DNA of 64,000 nucleotides from Tetrastigma voinierianum (GCA_016808115.1 JAEQBH010001392.1:434001-498000), one strand, 5' to 3'; positions 36,821-49,863 are shown, numbered from the stretch's first letter. The notes: generated by a model from the sequence alone, not told the origin. A program made the numbers and translations.

Positions 36821-39271
36821 CACTTTGATCCTCACTCTAGAGCGCTTTAAAAGCTGCTCTTTTATTGCCAGAGCACTGCGTTTCACACCCAGTGCACTAA
36901 TCAGATATTAGGCTATAAAAATCGTATTTAAGTATAATATATGGCCCAAAAAATAAAATGAATGGGTATAACTTTTAGTGTTTTGACACTCATCCCATGT
37001 ATGGTAAGAATTCTAAATACGATCAAATTAGATTTAAAGATATATGAAAAATCACGAAGATACTATAGTGAGAATTTTCATGAAGATATAAGTTAACAAG
37101 ATATAAGATGTTACAAGTGAATACTTAGAGATATGATCAGATGGGTTATATGTTTGAAATGTTCAATAACATGCTCTTGAGATAGATATATATGATAGAA
37201 CATGATGAATACAAGAGTGAATAGATGGGAGATATGAATGGAAATAAAATATGAAACGAAATCGATATAGAATAGACATATATGTGATAGTATACATGTG
37301 TAAGAAAGAAATATATAAATAGTGATATGAGGCTGACCGAGCAATTCTTAACAAAGATAATCTTAAGTAATATTATATGATTCTGGATAACAATAACTGA
37401 CCAGAATAACCATGAGATATCACCCGATTATATCAAAAGCCCATGGTTATCTGCCCCGAACTAGTAGAGACCGGAGATGAGCCATATGGGGTTATAGTTC
37501 TTCCGCTGACGTTGGGTTCACCGGATATCGAGGCCGGTTTGGGTTCGATGACATAGATCCGTTTGGATCATTGCTTAGCGCCCTGTTTGGTCATAGTGAA
37601 GATCATTGTCTAAATTCGGTGATAAATGCCCGGGTACATCTGGATATGAATCGCTGCTCCTGCAATAAATGATCGATACGCCAGTATCGATTCTTCATGT
37701 CGGCTTCTGGTGTTTACGGAGATATGAAACTTCCAAAAGAAAATGGCAGAAATACTTCTCTAAATGAAAATGTATATGAGAATATATATTTATGATGTGA
37801 AAACACTACTTAGCATATCGATGATAGCCTCTGATTACAAAGAGCAAGAAGTAAAATACAAGATGACGTATATGAAATATGTGGTATATAGAAAAGTACA
37901 CTTAAATAGTAGAAATGAAAAGAACGAAAATTTATATATGATAAAGTATAATAAATTACAAAAATGCATTTTTTATGAAAAGTATATAACAAATGCGGTA
38001 TATGAAAGAAAGAATGTGATATTCCCTTGCAAATACAAATAAATTATTGATAATATGAAAATCTATATAGTGAGATAATATGAAAGTCTGATGTATATAG
38101 AAAGCCTGATATCATAAAAGAAATCTTCCAGGAAAGCCATAGTATAGAAAGTCTGAGATGAAATATACGGAATGACAAACATGATGGGAGATTTCTCTAG
38201 AGATTTTCTGTCGTGGTCTCAATTCTATGTCAAGTGAAAGCGTAAATGTAAAAATACTCTGACAATATAAGATCGTATAAAAATATCTGAAGTAAAACAA
38301 TATGTAAGAAATGAATAGCACAGCATGAGCGTGTAGCCTCTGTGAAGGAGATATACAAAGTAAGTCACAGGGATTAAAATGATATATACCTGTGTACACT
38401 TACAGTGTAAATAAGTCATGAGGCGAAAGATGAAAAGACTAGAGCAGAATTGAAAACGGATGAAAACCTTCTCAAAGTCTTTTATATATGAAAAATTATA
38501 AAATCATAGACCAAAGTATAGGACATTATAAGATGAGGTTATATAAGTATTTGAATGAAGTATATGTATTGCACGATCGCAGAACGTAGAAGATGAACCT
38601 TTATGATGTAGGAACTACCAAGAACATAGTACGAAATAATATGAATACGATCAAGTATACGATATAAGCAAATGGCGAGAAATGGCAGTATAGCGTGAAT
38701 AAGGGTATTATGATATATACATGTTTTAGTTACGTGAAGGCATTGAGCAGATGATGAGTGTTGACCGCCAAATATATGATGTGGCAGTATAGAATGTATT
38801 CGATTGAAACGCGCGGCGATCGGTAATGGTCATCCGCCTTATATGTTTTCCCACCTGGCGTAAAACGCGCCCAGTTTTAATCGAATTATGGTGGCAGAGA
38901 AGGCAGGGATGAAGGGGCGGGACATCCCCACGATCGACCACTGACCCGTCCTCAGAATGGTACTCACCGCCATTTGTTCCCACGTCTCCCGATTTTATAT
39001 GTATAGTTTTGTAATAGTGAAATTATATCATTACAAAAGCGAGGACTCTAGTATATGTCTGGCATCTCTGAAATATAATGAATGCCACTATGTGTGGTAT
39101 GTATAATGTATATGTAAAAAGAATTTTTATTATTACGAAATTGTGCATACTGGAATGAAAAGCAGGGACAGTGTTAGCTCTGAGAAGAAAATGTTAAAGA
39201 AAGTCCCAGATCTGCAAGTGGCACCAGCACCTAAGCAACCTTGCCAGATTGCTTCGGGTTGAAGCGTCACA

Positions 39272-39846
39272 AATTCTCTCCTTGATTAGATCTTACTAAC
39301 GAGATTAAGTTATTCTGCCGGCCCGTCGACACACCTCAAACGATGGCCCGGTACATCTTCAAATTGTCTCTACTGAGTAAATTAGTAATCCATGTCAAAT
39401 TAGTAAGTTCTGCATTAGTCTAACGCCACCACGAGTAACTGCTCTATATCTGAAATTCTTCATATCTTTGTGACCCTTTCAGGAGGGGCTCACGAAATCA
39501 AACAGATCTGACCCTTTTTAGCAAATTTTACAATACTAATGACTAAGGTATTTAATTACATGAACGTGCAGTTAAGTCGTTGGGAGTTTTCAGCGAAATG
39601 GAAATCATTTTAAATATTATATCATGACTAAGAATACTGGCACTTTCTGGCAGGAAGCAGCCTTCCAAGTCTCTTTGAGATCCACAGGGCGACGTGACCA
39701 GTTGATGGAGACAAATTCATTCGAAGTTATAACAAATTGGTGAAAGAGGATTCTGAAATGATTCGGAAAATAATTTTTAGAAACCAATGGAAAGTGTTGA
39801 AGTTCAGACCTCGATGGAACTAAATGATGCCGTTTGATCTCGCTCA
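39272..39846. other. Unassigned sequence between LTR D and element M1
   Basis: No coding motif. The phrase 'gtgaccctttcaggagggg' (about 39,468) resembles LTR-element internal sequence, but I cannot assign it. Confidence 0.3.
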
Positions 39847-41560
39847 TGTGGTAGCCCAGCGGGGTGTTAGTTTGTTACCGTCGACAACGAGGCTCCTTCA
39901 TTGAATGTGAGATTGACCAAGACCTCTCTCACTAAATTGGTAGTCAGCACAGCATAGGGAGCTCTTGCCCGTACTTCTGACTTGTCCCGACAATCCGATA
40001 TGACATTTATGGTAGAAAGCATTTGTGAGAGCTCCATCACTATTATACTCATCAACATAGCCATGTATTTATAGTTTCAAAGTTAGAATTTTACTCTTAT
40101 ATGCCATATATTAAAGTTAAAAACATTCTAATATGTACTGCATCATAAACCCAAAAACCACATCAAAACAGCACAAAGCGGTCTCATGATGAGTATCTCC
40201 TCGTGCTCCATATTACTTATATGAAATAATATAATTCCCTGGAAGCAAAGGTGGCTAATGTGTGATGATGGAATCTACCTAAGTGGATTTCTCTCACTAA
40301 GTGCATATACATTATAATTATATTTTTACATTACCAGTAATCGTGATCTACTTGAATGTCTAAATGGTAGCTCAGCAGAATCAGGGTCTCATAAGGCTCT
40401 CACTTGCCTAAACCCAACTCTGTATGGAAAACATTTTTTTCAAGAATAAGTCTTATTTGTTTTTAGAGCTATACTAAGAATCATGGGTAAAAATGGGACT
40501 ACCCATGAGGCGAATGTTGGGAGGGACCTTAAGTAGATTAGTGGTCATCATGAAATGATCACGTTGGTTGGTCTGCAAACCACAGTTCAGGATATATAAA
40601 TCTTGTGGCCAATTCTTTCAGATCGTGTTAGTTTTGGAAGTGGTGTCATGCTCTTTCCTAATTCACAGTTTTGGGATCATTGTGAAGTCATCAATCTGAA
40701 TTCAGTCAATTCCTTGTAATATATTACATGTGCATATATATATATGTATATATATATCTCTCATATCTTCTCTCATATCTTATCCTCTCAATCCTCTGAA
40801 CATATTGTGTGTTTCACCCAGTTTCTGTGATATCTGGGTGCTGCGGTGGCCATACTTGATCTTTCGCCAGGCTAATCTTAACTCATCTCGATGACTCTAT
40901 TCTGATTTTATATTTATACATTATAGTAATTGTTTTTAACACATTAGATCATACCTTCCTTCCTTCTGCCCTCTTCCACAGCTCAAGCCATTCATTTTCA
41001 TCAATTTCAGCTTCCAAACACATGGGGTGTTTTTATGATTAGATTTTCACAGCTTCAAGTTGTTTCATGGTCCCACAAAGTAACAATGTAAAGGCATGTG
41101 CTCATCGACATGGATTACTCTTGGTGAACATAATTCCACTTGACTAGGCCTCCTCTCACGAAAACACAATTTATTATAATTATTACAATACAAAATCAGT
41201 CTCCTTCAAATCTGGGTTGATAAAGTAATCCCAAAATTTCTAACACCGGTTCAATTTGGGCAGATAAATAACTCTCACATTTCAGTCAGCTCAAACATCA
41301 CGAAAACACTTCAATGGTAAATCTGTGGATAAACCCACCTCATGGGTTTTGTCAAACTCAGCCAAAGCAAAAACCAACGTTGCCCTGGCGCGTGACGACT
41401 TTCCTTCTGGGCGGAAAATCAATGGTGGATTATTTGAATCTATAAGTGGCTCTCTCTCTGAAATCACCATTTCTAACCATTGTATAAGCGACTCGCGTTT
41501 ACTCAGAATGAGAGGGGTGTCTTGCAACTCTCTTACATCTTTCTATTAAACTTTCTTACA
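39847..41560 (-). repeat. LTR copy E1 of M1 (outer 3' LTR)
   Basis: The plus strand starts TGTGGTAGCCCAGCGGGG (family TGTGACGCCCAAACCCGGG) and ends TTTCTTACA. It is followed directly by a polypurine-complement 'atctcctctcctt' (41,561-41,573), identical to the one after the inner copy at 43,209. Confidence 0.7.
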
Positions 41561-41573
41561 ATCTCCTCTCCTT

Positions 41574-41706
41574 GCCATTTTTGATAAAATTCTAGTCATG
41601 CACTCACACCTAATTTCTAGGTTACCCAGTGCATATGAAAATGCATAATGCCATTTCATGTCATTCATGCTAATATATTCACATACATACATACATATAT
41701 AGAGTA

Positions 41707-41795
<89 letters not shown>

Positions 41796-42030
41796 CACAA
41801 ATTGGTCAAATTCATCACCCAAATTAACCCTCACTTGAGCTAATCACTAACTCATCTCCAATTATCTGCAAACGACAATTTATATTTTATATAATTATGT
41901 CATTGTTTTAACACATTAGGAATCATGTATTAATCCTATATATTTCACCCAACTCGCTTCATTCATTTTCATCACTCTAAGCACCCAACACATGGATGTT
42001 TTTGGTCCAATTTTCACAAACTCGGGACTG

Positions 42031-42098
<68 letters not shown>

Positions 42099-43208
42099 CA
42101 AGCAAATTGGTCAACTATCACCCAAATTAACTCACTCAGCTAATCACTAACTCATCTCCAATGACCTACAAACACAATTTATATTTTATATAATTATTGC
42201 CATTGTTTTAATAGAATCATGTATTGTCCTATATATTTCCACCCAACTCAAGCCATTCATTTTCATCAATTTCAAGCACCCAACACATGGACGTTTTGGT
42301 CCACTTCACAAATCTCGGATCGTTTAATACCCAAAACAGCAAGGGCTATCCGTCACTCATCCAACATCGGTTCCTCTTGGTGGAACATAATTCCATGCCC
42401 ATTTTCGGCCTCCTACTCACCAAAACACAATTTATTATATAAATTATGATACGCCCAACCGCCTCTAAACTGATACGGACGACCAAAGTGTCCCAAAAAT
42501 TCTCTTACACTTTGGCTCCAAGATTCGATCCATCAAACGGCCCTCACGGCCCTGAATCAATCCAAACATCACAAAACACTTAATCAAGAGTAAAACAAGT
42601 AGGATAAAACCTCACCTCATGGAGTTTGTCGAAAACTCCTTAAAACCCGGAGCCCACGCCGCTTGCCCTCGCCGCCAGAGAACGCCTTTCTTCGACCGTA
42701 AGAAATCCGACTACCGGATTAGCTTCTGAATCTAGAGAGAAGCGGGCTTCTAGAAAATCACCATTTCAGCCATTGCATCTCCAAATTCAAACACGGCCTC
42801 GATTTGCTCAAACGAAGGAGATGGTAATCAGAGTCTCTTTGTCTTTTCCATTTAAACTTTCAAATAATGCCCATTATGTCCCTTCTTCTAGATTTTTGAC
42901 ACTCGGCACTATCTAAGCCGTCCATTTCCATCATTTACTCATGCAGCTTCAGGTAAATATGAGTACGCAAGTTATTATGACTTTTTCAGATCAAAATAGT
43001 TTACAAAAGACCTCTGCATTTCCTGGTGCCTCGAAAATTGAAATTTCACCGCCTCGCACTTGATGAAAGTCAACGTGTTAAGCATTTTATAGACGATTCC
43101 AACAAGAAACTCGCTTCATCATCCGAGATCCGCAGAATAAATTTCGGATTTTTTTTTTATCAAAAATTACGATTTACAATGTTTGATGCAATGGATTTCA
43201 GTCTTACA
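41574..43208 (-). repeat. Partial LTR copy E2 of M1 (inner)
   Basis: Starts inside the LTR ('gccatttttgataaaattct', then 'catgcactcacacctaattt') and ends GTCTTACA next to the main polypurine tract. It contains two TA tracts (41,708-41,792 and 42,030-42,095), each followed by a similar ~230-bp block ('gctaatcactaactcatctc'), so this copy also has an internal duplication. Confidence 0.7.
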
Positions 43209-43227
43209 ATCTCCTCTCCTTAAAAGG
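43209..43227 (-). other. Polypurine tract of M1
   Basis: On the minus strand: CCTTTTAAGGAGAGGAGAT, directly abutting the LTR start TGTAAGAC. This is the expected plus-strand primer site and fixes the element orientation. Confidence 0.8.
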
Positions 43228-43367
43228 AATTTTGTCCCGAAATTCTGGACAATTACAACACTCACATGCATATGCAACGTGTACTCTACCATGCATGTAA
43301 ACTCGTCATTTAAATATTAGGACGACAACCACACTATCACCCTAAACAAAGAAGTGGATAGGTGGCT

Positions 43368-43900
43368 TCAGATCGTGTCCTCGCGCTCCCACGCTAACCC
43401 TCCACTCCAGTGCCGCCATAGCAGTACCCCCTCACTAGCCTCACTCCGCCTGCGGTCAAAAACCCGAATACGGCTATCCAAAATACACACTCGTCCCTCC
43501 TCGAAGGTCCCATCAGTGTCAACCTCAATCTGTCCCCAATCCACCACATGAGCTGGATCTTGAGTATACTTCCGGAGCATGGAGACGTAAAATACCTCGT
43601 GGACACCTGACATGCTGGGCGGTAAAGCCAACCGTTACGCTACAGTGCCTATCCTCTCGAGTATCTCGAAAGGCCTAATAAACCTCGGCAATAACTTCCC
43701 TCACTAACCGAACCTGACCACTCCTCTCTTAGGCATCACCTTCAAGAAGACATGATCCCCAACCTCGAACTCTGCTGGGCCCACGGGCCGTACACGCATA
43801 GCTCTTCGCCGCTTGAGAAGTGAGAAGACGCCGTCGCATCTAACTCACCTTCCTCGAGGTGTCTCTAATCGCATCAGACCCGTGATGGAGCCTTCCCACC
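43368..43900 (-). pseudogene. Gypsy integrase C-terminus with chromodomain-like tail (M1)
   Basis: Minus-strand translation gives PFEILERIG, a stop, then RLALPPSMSGVHEVFYVSML and RKYTQDPAHV, the Gypsy integrase C-terminal region. It continues about 30 residues later with EEGRVCILDSRIRVFDRRRS and LLWRHWSGGLAWERED. The latter corresponds to the 'PV.ILDR....LR.K.....KV.WR......TWE.E' tail of plant chromoviruses, which in intact elements helps direct integration to chromatin. The segment is collinear with 22,316-22,872 in M2. A stop in the VAYRLA motif and drift in the tail show it is non-functional. Confidence 0.85.
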
Positions 43901-44055
43901 CTGGGTGACAACATAACGTGATCTACATGGCCCCATACAATGCCTCGCCATGGTGCCATTCGTATACTGGCCGATAACTATTGTTGTAGGCGACCCTAAT
44001 ATACACTTGCTCATCCCAAATACCCTTATGATCTAGGACGTCGCAGCCGTGTCCT

Positions 44056-44262
44056 CTAACACCGTGATATAATCCACACAACATGTAACCCTACACAACC
44101 CCCTCGCTGGTGTAAACGCCTCGACCTTCCTGCTGTCACAATCACCGACAATCCAATGGACCGCCACCTAGTCCATATGAATGACATCGATATACCCCAG
44201 CCCCTGGTTTGGCCAACAACATCCAATGCAATTTCCAAAGGGGTATCCAAATCTCGAGTCAC
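44056..44262 (-). pseudogene. Integrase core fragment (M1)
   Basis: The 68-codon minus-strand frame contains GWGISMSFIWTRWRSIG followed by SVIVTAGRSRRLHQ. Intact Gypsy integrases read 'WE.ISMDF..GLP....D.IWVIVDRLTK.AHF' here; the first catalytic Asp of the DDE triad (in SMDF) is Ser in this copy. About 40 bp downstream in the plus orientation lie decayed matches, then the minisatellite. The similarity is visible but weak. Confidence 0.55.
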
Positions 44263-44349
44263 CCCCGACTCTTATCACTCAACTCTAAGTCTGCGTGATA
44301 ACCTGACCGTGTGTTTTCATCTCTCGGGCAACATAACTTTCTACTTACA

Positions 44350-44765
44350 CCGCGAGCCTCCTTACATTCTCACACGTAAATTTCGGATATCTCCACGGTC
44401 TCTATACCCACGTAAATTTTCGGATTTCTCGGGTCTCTTACACCCACACAAAAATTTGGGATAGCTCCCCGGGTCTCTTACACCCTCACAGAAATTTAGG
44501 ACATCTCCCCGGGTCTCTTACACCCACACAGAAATTCAGGATACCTCCCCGAGTCTCTTACACCCACACAGAAATTTGGGATATCTCCCGGTCTCTTACA
44601 CCCACACATAAATTCGGGATACCTCCCCCGGTTTACACCCACACGTAAATTCGTGATACCTCCCTGGTCTCTTACACCCACACGTAAAATTCGGGGATAT
44701 CTCACACGGCCCTTACACCCACACAAAAAATTTGGGATATCTCCCCGGTCTCTTACACCCTAACT
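44350..44765. repeat. ~41-bp minisatellite in the integrase region of M1
   Basis: About ten units of 'ggtctcttacacccacacag' + 'aaatttgggatatctccccg', 36-45 bp each, with point and indel differences between units. M2 has no equivalent array, so it expanded in M1 after the copies separated. The glycine/cysteine-rich minus-strand frame here (CGCKRPG repeats) is a product of the repeat. Confidence 0.9.
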
Positions 44766-46702
44766 CCAAAGCCACCATAAGGATTAAAGGCCCTTCTTGC
44801 TTGTTCTACACACATCAATTTCTCTTCGCTTTCGATTCAACTACGAGTCTTCATCGTGGATCGTAACCCCAAAGACAAATCCCAATCCACACTCACCAAG
44901 AGTGGTGAATGACCATGTCGTGCACCCACGCCCGACTCGGGATAAGCGAGCGTCTCCGCGGCACATGCACACACAATGCCAACCCGCGGACACTCCAAGT
45001 CCCGTGGGTCCACCCCGATGCACCCGAGATCTCTAACTCACAATCCCGACTCCATTCCTGGCCAACCCTCACCCTACACCCCAGGCGAACATCCACATCC
45101 GTTTCTCTAAAGGCCCCAACCTCGCCTAAATCCATCACACACAAGATGCAACAATAAAATGAACATGATGCATCCAATTTAAACGCTACTCTAGTCAACA
45201 AGTGCAAGAGTAGAAACGTACCCTACATATCCGGCCGTTTCCGTATGCTCACCAAGACCATGACCTCCGCCTCTCTAGACAATCTCCTCATTCCCAAGTC
45301 AAGCCGACGTAATAACATATCGTCGCTCTCGCCCGACTAGAAGTCTCGACCGTGAGTCCCCAGACCTGACTCGACCCACACTCGACCCCTCCGCCCACCA
45401 CAGAGCCGCCAAGGTGTCAGATAGCACCTCGGGTCCAAACCTCCGGTTCCTCCGACTGCACTGTATGCTGGAGGAATGAATCGCATACCTCCGCCCCATA
45501 CCTAACTCGGGACTGGCTACCGTCCCACATCCCGGGATCCCCGGGCCTCTAGGGGAAACCCACGTCTCACACGCCAAAGCATCGACGGCAACATATCACC
45601 CGGGCCTCTACCTAACTAAATGCCCAATCCCGCCCCTACCCCGAAACTCGTGTGAAGCTAAGCTCCTCGCTCTCTTCCCGAATCCATACAATGATCCTCC
45701 CTCTTCTACCAACACCCGCATCCCGAGTGCCCTAAGCATCCTCGATCTCTCTCTCTATGGTCGTGGTCGGTCCCAGCCACATGGAGTCCATGTCCCTGAT
45801 GCAAAGCTCCACGATCCCGCCTCGAATAGACAACTCTCAAATTACTCGACCCTCACCTCGCCATGTCCGTGGCTACAGTCATCACAAACAGTTAGCTCCC
45901 GTGAATCTGTAGCCACTACCCATCACATCTATTGTCCCCCGTCACTCTAAGAACTCCCCGAGCCTTCTCGTGATACCCTCGCAAAGTATTCGAAAAATAC
46001 TACCTACGAACATCTCCTCGAACTCCGCCTTGTCATCGCTTCTGGTGCCCCGAAGGTGTCCCCGCTCAATTCCACCATATCATTCTTTACCCTCTAGCCG
46101 GAACGCTGTTTGCCTATCCTTTCGTGTCGAGGTGTAATCTCCATAGCCTCTAACACCTTCCTCTCAACTCTGCATGAACCAATGGTCTCGCCACCATCTG
46201 ATCTCCTCCCCGTGGAATGCTCCGAGGATTACGTGCTCTAAACCTCCGGAGGTTACTAGACTCCCCGACTACTTATCAGATATTAGCTCAGCAGAATAAA
46301 GAAATGATCGTAATACCCACTCGCCTCAACAAAGCCTACCGGGTCAAACACCGTGGTGCTCCCGGGACGGCACTTCGTGGACGCCCCCACGTCCCGTCTC
46401 GATCATTAGCCATCTACATACTCAAATGGCAGTCATCTTTCTAATATGATTCTAAGGCATAAATACAAACAGACACTAATCATGCCTCGTATCACAGCTT
46501 CATATACAATGTCCCCGCATTCTGCCACTGCAAGTCTACTAATTCAACTTATCAAATCATTTTTATCAACAAAAAGTTTATTTTCGAAAATTTTATTTTT
46601 CCAAAATTTTGTCTCATTTTATTTGATTTTATTTGAAATTTTTTTCCACCATCGAAATACAAAATATATATATATTTATGTGCTACTATAAGGTATATAT
46701 AT

Positions 46703-46777
<75 letters not shown>

Positions 46778-47052
46778 TTTTTTTCATTCTCCAAGACACT
46801 CAAATAAATTTATAAAAAATTATTTTCTTCACTTTTCTTCAGTTTTACATTGTAAAACCTTAGAAAATGATTTTTTTTTTTTTTCATTTCCATCAATAGC
46901 CTTCCTTGCTACTCTACATGAGTTAAATATCGTGATCCAACTCAATAATTTTATATTCAACTTTAAAATTTATTATAATTTTATTTCATTATCCTATAAC
47001 CCAAATAAAATTTATTCAATTTTATTTCATTTATTTTCTTTGTTTCAGTTTA
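44766..47052 (-). mobile_element. Degenerate internal region of M1
   Basis: Continuation of the internal region, collinear with 23,300-25,200 of M2 in places ('ctagccatctacata', 'aaatcatttttatcaa'). Expected to hold reverse transcriptase/RNase H, protease and gag, but I could not read a diagnostic motif such as the YxDD box. The GC-rich frames at 44,800-45,600 on either strand lack domains. A TA tract lies at 46,706-46,776. Confidence 0.55.
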
Positions 47053-47056
47053 TGTT

Positions 47057-48302
47057 AGTAATAGTGCTCTAGGCCTATTGTATGGACATGGTATTTTGAC
47101 TATTTATGAGAATTTATTATTATGATGATTTGCATGTTTATTATATACGTCCTTGAATAATATTAATTATTCTAAATGTCCCTAATCGGTTATTGCTTAT
47201 GGGAACAATGAATTAAGATTAGTATAAAGTTTGATTGATATTCCTGGGATGAATATGTGTATGAGATACAAATCAAATTTATATCTATTTGTTAAGAACA
47301 AATATTGGACAAACACGTCATGAGATTAATACATGGATCAAAGTCATAAATTAATCTCTAATAGTTGTGTCATTAAATCATTTGACCTGAGATCGCTATA
47401 GTTCTCAACATAAGGAATATTGTGTTTTGATATAATCAAACGCTATGTCTTTAATCTGGATGACTATAAAGGTTATACTTGAACATAACAAGAACTTAGT
47501 GGGGCAAAGATATGAAATGACAAATGAATTGTCCCTATTATAAGAGGTATCTCTCGGGGCCCTCGACAATTGAGACTGAGAAATGCATGAAATGTACTAA
47601 ATGAATTGATGGAGAGATCAATGTCATTGTTTAGTCAATCTAATTGAGTTTCAGTAATCAAAAGATAGAATTACAAGGTTGACTTTGTCCATGCCTTATA
47701 TCTCTATCAAGATATCATGAGATGCACAGATACTATATGTCATTAGTTAAGTATTAAGGTTATCTCGGATCATGAGCTTTTCATTTAACTTGTGTAGTCA
47801 TAATGTCTTGCTAGAGGCCACTTATGACTTGTAGGATCAAAATATGATTTAGGCCTACTGCCAATGTTTAATGAACCTATATGGCTGTCGCATTACTAAG
47901 AACGACAATAATGCGTGGTTTTTCACTGCAGTAATTTAAAATGATGAGATTATTTTAAATTACAAATAACAATTAGTTATTAAATTAATTTAATTTTGAG
48001 AAAGTTTAAATTCATGATTTAAATTATAACAAATAATTAATTTGTTATATTTTCTTATCGATAAGGAAATAACTGGGTAAAGGGTTTTAAATATAACATT
48101 TCTTCTAATAAGGAAATTGTGATTTAAAATACATATTTAAAAGAGTTTTAAATATATAATAATATAAATAAATTCGTTTCCTTATTTGATAAGGATTTGA
48201 ATTTAAATTGTTACTATTTAAAAGCGTTTTAAATATATAATGATATAAATTTGTTTCCTTATCTGATAAGGAAATTCGTTTTTGATTTAAAACCCTAGCA
48301 GA

Positions 48303-48386
<84 letters not shown>

Positions 48387-48705
48387 AGATATATATTTTT
48401 GGGAATAGTCGCCTTTAAAAGTTAAGGAACAACCAAAACAGAGAAACCTCTAATTTTGTTTTGAGAAGACAACTCAACTAGCATCTCGAAAGATCGTCAT
48501 TATTTGTTCGTGTGTGGATACTTGTGTAGGGTGGTCGCTTTTGCAAAGGCGCACCTTTGAAGATCCGACAAACTTCAAGGCAAGCAGACTTTGAAGGCTT
48601 GACGACCGATCTACAAGAGGTAAGTTTCGCTTACCCTTCCTTCTCGGTTCTATGAAACGATGTGATCCTGGTGGGTTAAGTGGATAAAAATTATAAATTC
48701 ACGCA
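47057..48705. mobile_element. LTR-like insertion in M1, probable Copia solo LTR
   Basis: Bounded by a perfect 8-bp direct repeat TTTATGTT (47,049-47,056 and 48,706-48,713). M1 sequence resumes beyond it. If the LTR start is TGTTAG at 47,053 and the end CACGCA at 48,705, the flanking repeat is TTTA. The right 300 bp ('attatttgttcgtgtgtgga', 'gaagatccgacaaacttc') resemble Copia LTR U5 sequence I have seen in dicots. It contains a 78-bp TA tract and ~90-bp direct repeats of 'ttaaatatataa.gatataa' with 'tttccttat.tgataagga' (48,110-48,290). Confidence 0.55.
48304..48383. repeat. (TA)40 microsatellite
   Basis: About 80 bp of uninterrupted TA within the Copia-like insertion. Confidence 0.95.
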
Positions 48706-49032
48706 TTTATGTTCCAACCATATTGAATATTCTACTGCACCCAACGCTTACTTCCATCAGAACTCCTAAAAATTTTCCAACACACCAAGTGCTAATTGCC
48801 TAAGCACCCAATTCACACAACACATACAATTCATGTTATGCACAATTTATTCACACGTAACAATTCATCAACTCACATGATCACACACAAACAAACATGC
48901 ACACTCTAGCTTGTCCCGTGGTTTTCCTAGGGTAATCTCATACCTAAACCTAACATCGACCACACCTAGTGGTGATGTTCTCCATCATGGCCTAAGCCCA
49001 AGCCCTCAAGCCCTAGGTATTCGTATACCTAA

Positions 49033-49126
49033 GCTCTGATACCAAGCTATGAAGCTGGTATCAAAACCACACTTATAAACACACCCACCAAGCTCCCAAG
49101 ATAATCGTTTACCTTAGCTCGATACT
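49033..49126 (-). other. Duplicated primer-binding-site region of M1
   Basis: 49,044-49,033 on the minus strand reads TGGTATCAGAGC, the complement of the plant initiator Met-tRNA 3' end used by many LTR elements. A decayed second version (CAGTATCGAGCT, 49,126-49,115) abuts LTR F. The surrounding 'cgta.acctaagctctgatac' pattern repeats about 80 bp apart, so the PBS region appears tandemly duplicated. Confidence 0.7.
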
Positions 49127-49831
49127 GCCGCACTGCCCAAACTAAAGGTCCGCTTGACTACTACCACCCCATGCAAACACTCGTGAATGTCGAAAGTGAC
49201 CTCGACCTCTCTCACGAAACGGGGCAGTAGTCTCCGTATGTGTGAGCCTCACCTATATACAAACTTGTCCCAAAAACAATCCAATATAACATTTATATGA
49301 GTGAAACGGCCTATTAGGCCCACAAATACTAATATACTCATCAGTCATACCAACTATATGCTATAGTTTCAAGAGTTAGAATTTTACTTTATACAAATAT
49401 ATATTAAAAGTTTAAAACATTCTAATACATGTACTACATCATAAACCCAAAGCCACATCCCGGCTTTTCTTCTGTGCTGCCCCCACGGATGAGCCAGTTT
49501 CCTGCGCTCCCTATACCTGAAATAATATAATTCCCTCGACATGGTGAGTTAATACTCAGTAGTGAATCACCCCCGGTGTTTATTTCTCCACCAAGTGCAT
49601 ATACAATGTCTAAAGTAAACACACATTCAAGTAAAATGCGTGATCCTACTTGAATGTCTAAATGACCAACCCACGTCCCTGGTCCTTTCACCCACTCCTC
49701 ACTTGCCTAAGCCATGTATAAGAAATGATTTGCCAAAACAATTTTTGTTGTTTTCAACTATTATACTACCGGGCATCAGTAAAAAATATAGACTACCCTC
49801 CGAGTGCTTAATGTGTTAATTGAGAACCTTC

Positions 49832-49863
<32 letters not shown>

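Larger units (their letters stand above)
34646..39271 (+). mobile_element. Long solo LTR D, related to families B and C
   Basis: Begins TGTAGTTGAAAAATATGACA and ends GGTTGAAGCGTCACA. Its first 200 bp follow LTR C ('ggcaaaacggtaattt', 'tttctaaatcttggatgacg'), while 37,380-37,700 and the last 80 bp follow LTR B ('agtggcacca', 'gggttgaagcgtcaca'). AATTGC before and AATTC after give only a weak target duplication. At 4.6 kb it is twice the length of C, in part from TA tracts, a GC-rich cluster and AT-rich expansion at 37,000-38,700. I see no coding region. Confidence 0.55.

Noticed and set aside
36521..36850. 109-codon frame rich in Ala/Val/Arg
   Set aside because: Encoded by the GCGGCGTT cluster; the opposite strand is equally open.
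44496..44726. Cys/Gly repeat protein on the minus strand
   Set aside because: A direct translation of the minisatellite.
44350..44765. Regular ~41-bp repeats resembling a CRISPR array
   Set aside because: The whole unit repeats without unique spacers and it sits in a plant retrotransposon; it is a minisatellite.
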